Of a stretch of DNA of 34,830 bases, positions 8,146 through 17,130 are shown piece by piece. The notes under the pieces are model-generated. The model saw nothing but the letters and a program-made list of their open reading frames with translations, was not told the origin of the DNA and made no database searches. Origin of the DNA: Acidimicrobiaceae bacterium (GTDB lineage: Bacteria; Actinomycetota; Acidimicrobiia; Acidimicrobiales; Ilumatobacteraceae). Position 1 is the stretch's first letter. Each line of letters starts with the position of its first letter. Both the position numbers and the translations under genes were made by a program. The stretch is taken from NCBI GenBank assembly GCA_012269985.1, contig JAAXJF010000071.1, positions 1-34,830 of the forward strand, read 5' to 3'.

Positions 8146-9194
8146 TACGTGGGTACTCCGTTTCGGTGCGGGGGTTCAATGAGCAACATGACATCACCAG
8201 CGAGTTGCCGGCTTTCGAGCACTCTTCCTGATGCAAATTCTGAAATCGATGCCACCGGCGTGGAATTCACGAGAGAGTAGCGAGGGCTTCCTCCCATGAA
8301 TCCCGGTGCAAGGTAGACGGCCCAGCGGTCGATGAGATCAGCGGTGTGGAATGATCCGAGCACGGTTGATCCGCCTTCAATCAGCACCTGCAGGCATCCT
8401 CGCGCTCCGAGTTCATCGAGAAGTTCATCGAGCGACGAACTCCACTCAAGACAAGGGTGGATTTTCGCTTCTTTTGGCGCTGAGCCCAGCACGACTCGAA
8501 GAGGGTCGCGTCCTTCGACATGCCGTACGGTGAGTGATGGGTTATCGGCGCGAACCGTTCCGGCTCCAACGACGATGGCATCACTTTCTGCTCGGAGTCG
8601 ATGCGCATCACAACGGGCGGCTTCACCCGTAATCCACTGCGAGGAGCCATCCTCTGCGGCGGTGTGACCATCGAGAGTGGCTGCAATTTTCGCGAGCACG
8701 AACGGTCGTGCGGTTTTGCGGTGGTGAATATAGGGACGAAGTTGCTCGGAGATTTCTTCGGAACTCACACCAAGATCGACGGCAATGTTCGCGGACTTCA
8801 GTTGCGCAATTCCATTGCCTGCCACCTTCTCATCAGGGTCAACGATTCCAATGACGACCCGCGAAACTCCTGCGGCGATCACTGCATCGGTGCATGGGGG
8901 AGTGCGGCCCACATGGCAACACGGTTCGAGCGTGACATAAAGAGTTCCCCCTCGTGCTGCATCACCGGCCTGTTGCAGTGCGTTCACTTCGGCATGGGAA
9001 CCCCCAACCGGTGCAGTTGCCCCGGTGCCGACGACCTCGCCGTTACCGGCGACAACGACGGCGCCAACCCACGGATTCGGAGAAGTACTCGTCCGTACCG
9101 ACGCCCCCATAGCAAGGGCGAGGCGCATCGGCGCGACATCGTCGCCGGGTGAGATAGCGTCGAATGCGCCCAGGTCGTGAGGAATTTCTGTCAT
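8145..9194 (-). CDS. ribD: Bifunctional diaminohydroxyphosphoribosylaminopyrimidine deaminase / reductase
   Basis: The 349-residue enzyme carries out the second and third steps after GTP cyclohydrolase II. The N-terminal cytidine-deaminase-like domain (about 20-150) holds the zinc site: SHAEVNAL with His67 and Glu69, and PCCHVGRTPPC with Cys92 and Cys101. The C-terminal reductase domain (about 163-340) holds RPFVLAKIAATLDG, SDAIVVGAGTVRADNPSLTVR and LIEGGSTVLGSF. It is the first coding gene of the rib operon; the FMN riboswitch lies immediately upstream. No strong Shine-Dalgarno sequence is visible before the ATG, consistent with control at the initiation region. Confidence 0.96.
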   Translation of the reverse strand: MTEIPHDLGAFDAISPGDDVAPMRLALAMGASVRTSTSPNPWVGAVVVAGNGEVVGTGATAPVGGSHAEVNALQQAGDAARGGTLYVTLEPCCHVGRTPPCTDAVIAAGVSRVVIGIVDPDEKVAGNGIAQLKSANIAVDLGVSSEEISEQLRPYIHHRKTARPFVLAKIAATLDGHTAAEDGSSQWITGEAARCDAHRLRAESDAIVVGAGTVRADNPSLTVRHVEGRDPLRVVLGSAPKEAKIHPCLEWSSSLDELLDELGARGCLQVLIEGGSTVLGSFHTADLIDRWAVYLAPGFMGGSPRYSLVNSTPVASISEFASGRVLESRQLAGDVMLLIEPPHRNGVPT

Positions 9195-9223
9195 GTTGCA
9201 TGCGGCGCGGGGTCAAGCAACAC

Positions 9224-9245
9224 GACAACAGCAAAAATTGTTGCC
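9224..9245 (-). promoter_or_regulatory. Hairpin in the riboswitch expression platform
   Basis: On the minus strand GGCAACA pairs with TGTTGTC (7 pairs including one G-U) around an AUUUUUGC loop. It sits between the riboswitch P1 stem and the ribD ATG. No U-run follows, so it is not a standard terminator. It may take part in hiding or exposing the ribD start region (inference). Confidence 0.35.
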
Positions 9246-9248
9246 AGT

Positions 9249-9370
9249 TCACCTGCTCTCATCCGGACTTTTACCGTCGGCTCCGGAATTTCACCGGATC
9301 GGCCTCTGCCGAAACAGAGGTTCGCGGGCTGTACCGCCGGTCGGGACTTACACCCAACCCCGCAGGTCTT
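9249..9370 (-). ncRNA. FMN riboswitch (RFN element)
   Basis: On the minus strand the highly conserved RFN core is present in order: GGGTGTAAGTCCCGACCGGC, then GGTACAGCCCGCGA, a variable stem CCTCTG...CAGAGG, CGGTGAAATTCCGG, and AGCCGACGGTAAAAGTCCGG. Stem P1 closes with ACCTGC (9362-9367) against GCAGGT (9251-9256). FMN binding to this RNA represses rib genes. Its position 55 bases upstream of ribD fits that role. The lack of a clear intrinsic terminator suggests translational rather than transcriptional control (inference). Confidence 0.95.
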
Positions 9371-9385
9371 TAAGTTGTGGCCTTC

Positions 9386-9414
9386 AGCGTACCTGCTGAG
9401 TCACGCGACGTCAG
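9386..9414 (-). promoter_or_regulatory. Promoter of the rib operon
   Basis: On the minus strand a -35-like CTGACG (9409-9414) and a TACGCT -10 box (9386-9391) are separated by 17 bases. Predicted transcription starts near 9378, about ten bases before riboswitch stem P1. The -35 lies inside the last codons of the carbonic anhydrase gene, so the rib operon overlaps its upstream neighbour. Confidence 0.55.
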
Positions 9415-9943
9415 TGTTGTTCGCGATGACTTCTTCTAGCAGTCCAGACGAAACGTTGTAGACGAACCCTCGAATGTGGTCTTTGTGGGGAATGAATGGG
9501 GTCATACGCAGTCGCCTCATCGACTGGAGAACGTCAGCGTGTGGGTCTGCGAACGACTCGAGTGCCCACCACGGCTTAATGCCGATTTCTGCCTCGAGTT
9601 CAGCTTTGAAGTCATCTTCGGTGACCTTCATGAGACCGCAGTCGGTGTGATGAAGGAGAACGATCTCTCTCGTCCCGAGAAAACGCTGCGAGAGACACAA
9701 TGATCGGATGACATCGTCGGTGATTACGCCACCGGCATTTCGGATGATATGAGCATCACCGTGCTGTAAACCAAGAATTTCAAATGTGTCCATGCGCGCA
9801 TCCATGCAGCCGACAACCGCAAGTTGGCGTTTTGGGTTGACCTCGAGATGACTGCCATCGAAGCCATCGGCATACCTCTGGTTGTGCCCAATAAGTTCAT
9901 CGGTGATCGGTGCGAACGAATTTTGAGATGACGACGTGCGCAC
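9401..9943 (-). CDS. Beta-class carbonic anhydrase
   Basis: The 180-residue cytosolic zinc enzyme interconverts CO2 and bicarbonate. Beta-class signatures are clear: VVGCMDARMD with zinc ligand Cys46 and the Asp48/Arg50 dyad, IIRNAGG (66-72), and LLHHTDCGL with His99 and Cys102. Length fits the small single-domain members of the class. The start is GTG at 9943, with a purine-rich GTGAGAGA upstream. The gene is divergent from the pyrimidine operon with only 78 bases between the start codons. Bicarbonate is a substrate of CarAB in that operon, so the pairing may be functional (inference). Confidence 0.92.
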   Translation of the reverse strand: MRTSSSQNSFAPITDELIGHNQRYADGFDGSHLEVNPKRQLAVVGCMDARMDTFEILGLQHGDAHIIRNAGGVITDDVIRSLCLSQRFLGTREIVLLHHTDCGLMKVTEDDFKAELEAEIGIKPWWALESFADPHADVLQSMRRLRMTPFIPHKDHIRGFVYNVSSGLLEEVIANNTDVA

Positions 9944-9967
9944 ATTCTCTCACGTCGCTGCATGCGC

Positions 9968-9973
9968 TATGCT
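9968..9973 (+). promoter_or_regulatory. -10 box of the pyrimidine operon promoter
   Basis: TATGCT lies at 9968-9973. Only a weak -35-like TTCTCT (9945-9950, 17-base spacer) precedes it, overlapping the start of the divergent carbonic anhydrase gene. Transcription from about G9980 would put the PyrR-binding hairpin at the very 5' end of the mRNA. Confidence 0.45.
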
Positions 9974-9978
9974 GACGG

Positions 9979-10017
9979 TGCCGTCAAGCGAGTCCCGTGA
10001 GGCCCGCACGGCAGGAG
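9979..10017 (+). promoter_or_regulatory. PyrR-binding RNA hairpin overlapping the pyrR ribosome-binding site
   Basis: The sequence AGTCCCGTGAGGCC (9991-10004) matches the published PyrR-binding loop consensus ARUCCNGNGAGGYU at all but the last base. It is closed by GCG/CGC (9988-9990 with 10005-10007) and, after a CAA bulge, by TGCCGT/ACGGCA (9979-9984 with 10008-10013). The Shine-Dalgarno AGGAG (10013-10017) begins on the last base of the stem. PyrR with UMP or UTP bound would stabilise the hairpin and block translation, as described for mycobacterial pyr leaders. No terminator is visible. Confidence 0.85.
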
Positions 10018-10021
10018 CAAC

Positions 10022-10546
10022 ATGTCACACCGTAAACAGGTCCTCGGGCCTGACGATGTGCGCCGGGCAGTGACCCGAATGGCGCATGAAGTCATCGAAC
10101 GCAATCGTGGTGTTGACGGAGTTGTCCTGCTGGGTATGCAACGTGGCGGCGTGTGGCTTGCCCAACTTCTTGGATCCGAAATCGCAAGAATCGCTGCTCC
10201 GGTCCCGATCGGCACCGTTGACGTTTCCCTCCACCGAGACGACATCGGTCTTCGGCCGGTGAGCCCGGGGACATCGTCAGATGTGCCGGTTGAAGTGCAA
10301 GGCGCCACTGTGGTTCTCGTCGATGATGTGCTCTACACCGGAAGAACTGTTCGGGCTGCGCTCGACGCCGTCTCCGACTTTGGTCGCCCACAAGCGATTC
10401 AACTTGCCGTGCTCATCGATCGAGGTCATCGCGAACTGCCAATCCGTCCAGATTTCATCGGGAAAAATCTGCCGACCAGTTCAGATGAAGAGGTTGACGT
10501 GACACCCGACGGTGTCATCATCATCGAATCAGAGGTGAGCACGTGA
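10022..10546 (+). CDS. pyrR: PyrR, pyrimidine operon RNA-binding regulator / uracil phosphoribosyltransferase-like protein
   Basis: The 174-residue type I phosphoribosyltransferase fold protein binds pyr mRNA when loaded with uridine nucleotides. It has the PRPP-binding loop VVLVDDVLYTGRT (97-109), LLGMQRGGVWLA (36-47) and DVSLHRDD (67-74), all as in PyrR. The ATG at 10022 has AGGAG 4 bases upstream, itself part of the PyrR hairpin, so the gene should be autoregulated. It is the first gene of the operon and its stop overlaps pyrB by 4 bases. Confidence 0.96.
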   Translation: MSHRKQVLGPDDVRRAVTRMAHEVIERNRGVDGVVLLGMQRGGVWLAQLLGSEIARIAAPVPIGTVDVSLHRDDIGLRPVSPGTSSDVPVEVQGATVVLVDDVLYTGRTVRAALDAVSDFGRPQAIQLAVLIDRGHRELPIRPDFIGKNLPTSSDEEVDVTPDGVIIIESEVST

Positions 10547-11466
10547 CGCTGCACTTTCGCTCCATCGAAGAGGCTGGCACCGAGCGCATTCATCGACTCC
10601 TTGACCTCACCGAGCACATGGCTGCTGTTGGGCGGAGACCAAACCCAAAAGTGCCAGCCCTGCGAGGAAAGACCGTCTGCAATCTGTTCTTCGAAGATTC
10701 AACGCGGACTCGAATGAGCTTTGATCTCGCTGCAAAACGCCTGAGCGCCGACACCATGACGCTTGCAGTTTCCTCTTCCAGCGTTAACAAAGGCGAAAGC
10801 CTCCGAGACACTGTCGAAACCCTTGACGCAATGGGTGTCGATGCATTTGTGGTTCGACATCAGACGAGTGGAGTTCCCTGGCAGGTTGCCGGTTGGACTC
10901 CGGCAGCAGTTATTAATGCCGGTGATGGATGGCATGCTCACCCAACACAGGCGTTGCTTGATGCCTACACAATTCGGCAGCGTCGAGGAATTGCGAACGA
11001 TTTCTCCGGGCTGAAGGTCGCTGTTGTCGGGGATATTCGACACAGTCGGGTGGCTCGAAGCACGACCGACATTCTTCAATTACTCGGAGCGAAAGTGGTT
11101 CACGTCGCTCCACGAACGCTGTTGCCGCCAACCTCTGACGTAGCGACAACATCCAACTTCGATGATGTAGTTGGCGAGGTTGACGTGGTCTATATGTTGC
11201 GTATGCAACGGGAACGAATGGGTGCAGGTCTCGTTCCCGATGGAGGTGAATACTCCCGCCGATTCGCTCTCGATGAACGTCGTGCCTCAGCGCTGCGACC
11301 TGATGCGTTGCTCATGCACCCGGGACCGATGAATCGAGGGGTTGAAATGATGGTCGACCCGACAGAGTTACCCCAGTCAACAATTCTTGATCAGGTCACC
11401 AACGGTATCGCTGCTCGGATGGCGGTGCTCTTCGAACTTCTTGGCTCGGGCGGAATAGAGGAATGA
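10543..11466 (+). CDS. pyrB: Aspartate carbamoyltransferase catalytic chain
   Basis: The 307-residue enzyme makes carbamoyl aspartate from carbamoyl phosphate and aspartate. Carbamoyl phosphate site residues are present: STRTR (53-57), KGES (83-86), RH (105-106) and HPTQ (133-136). The aspartate loop region LRMQRERM and HPGPMNRG follow. The start is GTG inside the pyrR stop overlap. No pyrI regulatory chain is present. It overlaps pyrC by 4 bases; in several bacteria ATCase associates physically with a dihydroorotase or pseudo-dihydroorotase, which matters here because PyrC is altered. Confidence 0.97.
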   Translation: MTLHFRSIEEAGTERIHRLLDLTEHMAAVGRRPNPKVPALRGKTVCNLFFEDSTRTRMSFDLAAKRLSADTMTLAVSSSSVNKGESLRDTVETLDAMGVDAFVVRHQTSGVPWQVAGWTPAAVINAGDGWHAHPTQALLDAYTIRQRRGIANDFSGLKVAVVGDIRHSRVARSTTDILQLLGAKVVHVAPRTLLPPTSDVATTSNFDDVVGEVDVVYMLRMQRERMGAGLVPDGGEYSRRFALDERRASALRPDALLMHPGPMNRGVEMMVDPTELPQSTILDQVTNGIAARMAVLFELLGSGGIEE

Positions 11467-12755
11467 TGCAACAACACAACATGCTTCTCGCCGGAGGAAC
11501 CGTCATCGATGAGACGGGGGAGCGTCGTGCCGATGTCCGGGTCCGTGAGGGAATCATCATCGAAATCAGCAGCGATCTCTCGGCCGGTGACGATGAACTG
11601 GTCGATATCGCAGGTTGCATCGTTGCTCCTGGATTTGTCGACCTGCACACCCCCCTTCGCGAAACGGCAATGCCGCAGGCCGAAACGATTGAGACCGGCT
11701 CACGAGCTGCAGCACTCGGCGGATACACCGCAGTGGTCGCCATGCCGAACACCGACCCCACACAAGATTGTGTTGAGGTCGTCGAATTTGTCTCGAAGCG
11801 TGGCCGAGAGGTCGGGCTGTGCGATGTGCGGCCATCTGGTTCCATCACCATCGGCCGTGCTGGCGCTCAACTCACCCCGTTCGCCGATCTAGCGGCAGTA
11901 GGAGTGCACCTGTTCACCGACGATGGTTCGGGGGTGCAAGACGAAGGTGTCATGCGCCGTGCCCTTGAATATGCGGGCGAGCTTGGAGTCGTGTTGGCGC
12001 AACATTGCGAGGTCGCTTCACTGACAAAGGGTGCAGTCATGCATGAGGGTGAATGCTGTTCGCATCTCGGTCTTCCCAGCTGGCCTGCACTTGCGGAAGA
12101 ACTCATGGTGCATCGTGACATTGAACTTTCGAGGCTCACCGGCTCGCCGGTTCACTTACTTCACCTTTCGACTGCTCGAAGTGTCGAACTCGTGAGAGCG
12201 GCCAAAGCAGACGGGCTTCGGGTGACAGCCGAAGCAACGCCGCATCACATCAGTTTGAATGATGAGCGGCTCACATCATTTGACACCCGATTTAAGGTCA
12301 ATCCTCCGCTTCGCACGACGGCCGACATTGAAGAGGTGAAGAAGGGACTCCTCGACGGGACAATCGATGCGATCGCCACCGATCATGCGCCGCATCCTCC
12401 AGTTGCAAAGGACCGTCCCCTCGATGAAGCACCGCCGGGAATGCTTGGACTTGAAACCGCGCTCGGTGTGGCTCGGTCGCACCTCGACTGCTCTTGGCAG
12501 CATTTGTTGGGAGCGATGTCATGGCGTCCGGCGAAGATCGCTGGCATCGACGACCAGCATGGCCGACCGATTGCGGTTGGAGAGCCTGCCAACTTGGCGG
12601 TCATTGATCCAGACTCGCAGTGGGAGGTTGATCCGTCAGCCCTTGCGAGCCGGAGCAGAAACACCCCGTTTATCGGTGTGGGTCTCACGGCCCGGGTTCG
12701 TCATACGGTGTACGAAGGTCGAATTGTTGTAAGAGATGGGAAAGCAACAGCATGA
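11463..12755 (+). CDS. pyrC: Dihydroorotase, type I, with an altered metal-binding motif
   Basis: The 430-residue amidohydrolase-family protein would cyclise carbamoyl aspartate to dihydroorotate. Most active-site elements are present: APGFVDLH (55-62), AMPNTDP (93-99), FTDDGSG with Asp153, AQHCEV with His181, LLHLST with His234 and IATDHAPH with Asp307. The canonical HxH metal pair, however, reads His62-Thr63-Pro64, because codon 64 (11652-11654) is CCC instead of a histidine codon. The neighbouring stretch ETAMPQAET also differs from the usual EPGQE form. The protein could be active with a modified metal site, or be a structural partner of PyrB like the pseudo-dihydroorotase of Pseudomonas. 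It overlaps both neighbours by 4 bases. Confidence 0.92.
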   Translation: MMQQHNMLLAGGTVIDETGERRADVRVREGIIIEISSDLSAGDDELVDIAGCIVAPGFVDLHTPLRETAMPQAETIETGSRAAALGGYTAVVAMPNTDPTQDCVEVVEFVSKRGREVGLCDVRPSGSITIGRAGAQLTPFADLAAVGVHLFTDDGSGVQDEGVMRRALEYAGELGVVLAQHCEVASLTKGAVMHEGECCSHLGLPSWPALAEELMVHRDIELSRLTGSPVHLLHLSTARSVELVRAAKADGLRVTAEATPHHISLNDERLTSFDTRFKVNPPLRTTADIEEVKKGLLDGTIDAIATDHAPHPPVAKDRPLDEAPPGMLGLETALGVARSHLDCSWQHLLGAMSWRPAKIAGIDDQHGRPIAVGEPANLAVIDPDSQWEVDPSALASRSRNTPFIGVGLTARVRHTVYEGRIVVRDGKATA

Positions 12756-13867
12756 GCGCTGGTCACATTGTTGAAGGGGCGCTCGTCCTCGCAGATGGAA
12801 GTGTGTTCGAAGGTGAACTCATCGGAGCAGATCATCCGGTGTCATCTGGCGAGGTGGTGTTCAACACGGCGTTATCGGGGTATCAAGAGATCATCACCGA
12901 TCCGAGCTATGCCGGTCAGCTCATCACGTTTACCTATCCACACATCGGCAACTATGGGGTCAACGTTGACGATGCAGAATCTCGCGGGGTGTTCTGTCGG
13001 GGCGTCATCATTCGCGAACTTGCTCGCCGTCATTCGAACTATCGAGCTGAGCAGGGGCTCAATGAATTCCTCTCTGCACACGGTCTCGCAGGTATCGCAG
13101 GAATCGATACGCGTCGTCTGACCCGGCTTCTTCGTGAGCACGGCGCAATCCCAGGTGCATTTGGCTCACTCGCAGAATCAGAACTTCTCTCGCATGCGCA
13201 GCAAGAACCCGGGACTGATGGTGTTGACCTCGTGTCGACGGTGACGACAGCAGAGCCGTACACAGTTGGAAATGGGGAGCGTCGCATCGTTGCCCTTGAT
13301 TTTGGTATCAAGTCGACCATCCTTCATCATCTCGGATCACTTGGCACCGTTGAAGTTGTACCGGCAACAACTTCGGCTGCTGAAATTCTTGCTCGCCAGC
13401 CTGACGGGGTCTTCCTGTCAAATGGCCCTGGTGACCCGAGCATGCTCGATTCAATTGCTCGAGAGATTTCTCAAATGGTTGGTGTAGTGCCGATGTTTGG
13501 AATTTGCCTCGGACATCAATTACTTGGGAAAGCGGTTGGCGCAACAACCATCAAACTCCCGTTCGGTCACCACGGGGGGAATCATCCAGTGAAAGATCTC
13601 ACGACTGAACGCATTGAGATCACATCACAGAACCACAACTTTGCAGTTGACCCTGATTCGTTTGATGAACTTGAACACGACGTTGTGATGACTCACATCA
13701 ACCTGAATGACGGTGTTTGTCAGGGGCTAGAAGTTCGAGGCGCCCAGTGTTTCAGCGTTCAGCATCACCCTGAAGCGGGGCCGGGGCCCCATGACAGCAT
13801 CTATCTTTTCGACCGGTTTGCTGCGTTGATGGATGCGCGTGCATCAGCTGGAAAGGCGGCTCGGTAA
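12752..13867 (+). CDS. carA: Carbamoyl-phosphate synthase, small (glutaminase) subunit
   Basis: The 371-residue class I glutamine amidotransferase subunit releases ammonia from glutamine and channels it to CarB. The N-terminal CarA domain (about 7-140) carries [20 protein letters not shown] and [12 protein letters not shown]. The glutaminase domain carries NGPGDP (224-229), the nucleophile elbow MFGICLGHQ (Cys252) and [11 protein letters not shown] with His339 and Glu341. The catalytic triad looks intact. ATG overlaps the pyrC stop by 4 bases, and the stop shares one base with the carB start. Confidence 0.97.
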   Translation: MSAGHIVEGALVLADGSVFEGELIGADHPVSSGEVVFNTALSGYQEIITDPSYAGQLITFTYPHIGNYGVNVDDAESRGVFCRGVIIRELARRHSNYRAEQGLNEFLSAHGLAGIAGIDTRRLTRLLREHGAIPGAFGSLAESELLSHAQQEPGTDGVDLVSTVTTAEPYTVGNGERRIVALDFGIKSTILHHLGSLGTVEVVPATTSAAEILARQPDGVFLSNGPGDPSMLDSIAREISQMVGVVPMFGICLGHQLLGKAVGATTIKLPFGHHGGNHPVKDLTTERIEITSQNHNFAVDPDSFDELEHDVVMTHINLNDGVCQGLEVRGAQCFSVQHHPEAGPGPHDSIYLFDRFAALMDARASAGKAAR

Positions 13868-16800
13868 TGCCTCGCCGCAATGACATCTCATCAATTCTCA
13901 TCATTGGTTCAGGGCCAATCGTTATTGGTCAGGCATGCGAATTTGACTATTCAGGAACCCAAGCCTGTCGAGTGCTTCGAGAAGAGGGATACCGAGTCAT
14001 TCTCGCGAACTCAAACCCGGCCACGATCATGACCGACCCTGATTTCGCCGACGCCACCTATGTCGAGCCGCTGACATGGGAGGTCGTTGCGTCCATTATC
14101 GAGCGCGAACAACCTGACGCCGTGCTTCCGACGCTCGGTGGTCAAACTGCGCTCAACATCGCAATGGAACTGTTCGAGCGCGGACTGATCGGCGTTCCTG
14201 GAACACCCGAAATGATTGGCGCCAACGCAGAGGCCATCGCCACGGCCGAAGATCGTCAACAGTTCAAAGACGCAATGATTGAAATTGGACTTGATGTTCC
14301 TCGATCGGGTGTTGCTCACACCATGTATGAGGCGACAGCAGTACTCGACGACATCGGTCTCCCCGTCATCATCCGTCCGGCGTACATCCTTGGTGGCCGT
14401 GGTACCGGCATTGCGTCGACGCGAGAAGAGTTCGAGCACGTTGCCTCAAACGGGCTTGCGGCGAGCCCGATCAGTGAGATTCTCATCGAAGAATCGATCG
14501 CAGGTTGGAAAGAATACGAACTCGAGGTCATGCGCGACCGCTCAGACAACTGCGTCATCATCTGCTCAATCGAAAACGTCGACCCCATGGGCGTGCACAC
14601 CGGTGACTCGATCACCGTTGCACCGCAGCAAACGTTAACCGATGTGGAATACCAAGAGATGCGTGATGCTGCGCTGCAATGCATTAGGCGTGTCGGTGTT
14701 GAAACCGGCGGTTCCAACGTGCAATTTGCAGTTGATCCGGCAACTGGACGTCAAGTCGTGATTGAGATGAACCCGAGGGTGTCCCGATCGAGTGCGTTGG
14801 CATCGAAAGCAACCGGCTTTCCTATCGCGAAGATGGCGGCGCGACTCGCAGTTGGTTACACGCTTGACGAAATTCCAAATGACATCACAAAGGCCACCCC
14901 GGCAAGCTTCGAGCCCGTCATTGACTATGTGGTGACAAAAATTCCTCGATGGGCATTTGAGAAACTCCCTGGATCCTCAGGCGTTCTTGGCACGCAGATG
15001 CAATCGGTCGGTGAGGCGATGTCAATCGGTCGAACCTTCACCGAAAGTGTCCAGAAGGCGATGCGTTCTCTCGAGCAAGGCCGCGATGGGCTCATCGATA
15101 GCCGCACAATGTCATCGCTCGCTGAGCATTCCGATGAAGCCCTGCTCGAAATGTGCGCAATTCCGACCCCAGACCGGCTCGTACACGTTGCAGAACTATT
15201 GCGGCGCGGAGTTGCTCCGGAGCGGGTGCATGAGGCGTGCCGTATCGATCTGTGGTTCCTCGATCAAATCATGATGCTGTGCGAGGAACACGCCCATCTC
15301 GCTTCTCAGACACTCGAAGATCTCGACCGTCGTTCGTTGCGGCGGGCAAAGCGTCTCGGATTTTCTGACCGCCAGATCGCTGACATCATCGGCGTGGAAG
15401 AAGACGCTGTCCGAGCGGCCCGTCGTGAAGCTGGAGTGCTTCCGACCTACAAGACCGTCGATACCTGTGCAGCCGAATTCGCAGCCGACACGCCATACCA
15501 CTACTCGACGTGGGAAGACGAAGATGAGGTTCGAGATTCAGATCGCACAAAGGTAGTGATTTTGGGTTCGGGGCCAAACCGCATTGGCCAGGGAATCGAA
15601 TTCGACTACTGCTGCGTGCATGCAAGTTTTGCGCTCCGTGACGCAGGGTTTGAAACCATCATGGTGAACTGCAATCCGGAGACAGTTTCGACCGACTATG
15701 ACACGAGCGACCGTTTGTACTTCGAACCGCTCACTCGTGAAGACGTGCTCAACATCATCGATGCGGAGCGACCTGAGAAAGTCATTGTGTCGTTGGGTGG
15801 TCAGACACCGTTGAAGCTTGCCGGGCAGATCGATGTCGATCTCGTTGCGGGTACATCGGCGGCTTCAATCGACGCCGCCGAAGACCGTGAGCTTTGGAAC
15901 CGTCTTTGTGACGAACTGCAAATACCGCAACCTCCCGGAGGAACTGCTGTCACCCTCGAAGAGGCTCGGATCATTTGCGATGACGTGGGTTTCCCGGTGC
16001 TTGTGCGCCCGAGTTACGTGCTCGGTGGTCGTGCCATGCAGATCATTCACGATCACGATCATCTTGAGCGGGCGATGGCTGAACTGTCCGGCGCCGGCAG
16101 CCTTGGCAAAGAAGGAGGGCTCTCGGCTGAACGCCCAGTGCTCATCGACCGTTTCCTCGCCAGCGCCGTAGAAGTTGATGCCGACGCCATACGAGACCAC
16201 ACCGGTGAAGTGCTCATCGGCGGTGTCATGGAACATGTCGATGAAGCCGGAGTGCACTCAGGTGATTCGGCGTGCGCCATTCCACCGCAAACACTTCCCG
16301 AGTGGGTTGTCGAAGTGATTCGTTCATATACGGCAGCGATTGCCGAGCGCCTCGATGTGAGAGGGCTCATCAACGTGCAGTTCGCCGTTGTCGGGACCAC
16401 GGTCTACGTCATTGAAGCCAACCCGAGGGCGAGTCGAACCGTTCCGTTTGTCGCAAAAGCGACCGGTGTTCCGCTTGCAAAGGTTGCTACTCGCGTGATG
16501 ATGGGCGCAACGCTGGCCGAGCTGCGTGAAGAGGGCTTACTCCATCCTCCGATCGAAGGACACGTAGCCGTCAAAGAGGCAGTCCTGCCGTTCAATCGGT
16601 TTCCTGAAGTCGACCCAGCGTTGGGGCCAGAAATGCGGTCAACGGGAGAGGTCATGGGAATCGACACCGGATTTGGCCGTGCATTTTCGAAAGCAGAACT
16701 CGCTGCTGGTAGCGAACTTCCAACCTCCGGCATGGTCTTCCTCTCGCTGAACGACACCGACAAGCCGGCGGGAATCGTTGTGGCCCGAAGGCTCCGCGAA

Positions 16801-17130
16801 CGTGGGTTGTCAATTGCGGCGACCGAAGGAACTGCAGCCCACCTTGCCCGATTTGGTGTCTCGGTTGACCGAGTACTCGGCAAGGTCGCAGAACAGGATG
16901 GGCCGACAGCAGTTGACCTCATCGCCGATGGCACGATCAATTTTGTGGTGAACACTCCTCGTGGCTCCTCGGGTCGAAGTGACGGCGAGCAAATCCGAAA
17001 AGCGGCCAGTCTTCACCGAGTGAGTTGCGTAACGACGGTTGCAGCAGCGTTAGCTGCAGCACAGGGGCTCGCAGAAACCGCGAGTGAACCGCTCACGGTA
17101 CGAACGCTTCAGGAGTATCACCAGCGGTGA
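13867..17130 (+). CDS. carB: Carbamoyl-phosphate synthase, large subunit
   Basis: The 1087-residue enzyme makes carbamoyl phosphate from bicarbonate, ammonia and two ATP. It shows the duplicated ATP-grasp architecture. The first half begins [21 protein letters not shown] and contains [25 protein letters not shown] and [20 protein letters not shown]. The second half begins [19 protein letters not shown] and contains [26 protein letters not shown] and [22 protein letters not shown]-terminal methylglyoxal-synthase-like allosteric domain (about 950-1080) follows. Length is typical. It begins directly on the carA stop (TAATG) and overlaps pyrD by 4 bases. Confidence 0.98.
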   Translation: MPRRNDISSILIIGSGPIVIGQACEFDYSGTQACRVLREEGYRVILANSNPATIMTDPDFADATYVEPLTWEVVASIIEREQPDAVLPTLGGQTALNIAMELFERGLIGVPGTPEMIGANAEAIATAEDRQQFKDAMIEIGLDVPRSGVAHTMYEATAVLDDIGLPVIIRPAYILGGRGTGIASTREEFEHVASNGLAASPISEILIEESIAGWKEYELEVMRDRSDNCVIICSIENVDPMGVHTGDSITVAPQQTLTDVEYQEMRDAALQCIRRVGVETGGSNVQFAVDPATGRQVVIEMNPRVSRSSALASKATGFPIAKMAARLAVGYTLDEIPNDITKATPASFEPVIDYVVTKIPRWAFEKLPGSSGVLGTQMQSVGEAMSIGRTFTESVQKAMRSLEQGRDGLIDSRTMSSLAEHSDEALLEMCAIPTPDRLVHVAELLRRGVAPERVHEACRIDLWFLDQIMMLCEEHAHLASQTLEDLDRRSLRRAKRLGFSDRQIADIIGVEEDAVRAARREAGVLPTYKTVDTCAAEFAADTPYHYSTWEDEDEVRDSDRTKVVILGSGPNRIGQGIEFDYCCVHASFALRDAGFETIMVNCNPETVSTDYDTSDRLYFEPLTREDVLNIIDAERPEKVIVSLGGQTPLKLAGQIDVDLVAGTSAASIDAAEDRELWNRLCDELQIPQPPGGTAVTLEEARIICDDVGFPVLVRPSYVLGGRAMQIIHDHDHLERAMAELSGAGSLGKEGGLSAERPVLIDRFLASAVEVDADAIRDHTGEVLIGGVMEHVDEAGVHSGDSACAIPPQTLPEWVVEVIRSYTAAIAERLDVRGLINVQFAVVGTTVYVIEANPRASRTVPFVAKATGVPLAKVATRVMMGATLAELREEGLLHPPIEGHVAVKEAVLPFNRFPEVDPALGPEMRSTGEVMGIDTGFGRAFSKAELAAGSELPTSGMVFLSLNDTDKPAGIVVARRLRERGLSIAATEGTAAHLARFGVSVDRVLGKVAEQDGPTAVDLIADGTINFVVNTPRGSSGRSDGEQIRKAASLHRVSCVTTVAAALAAAQGLAETASEPLTVRTLQEYHQR

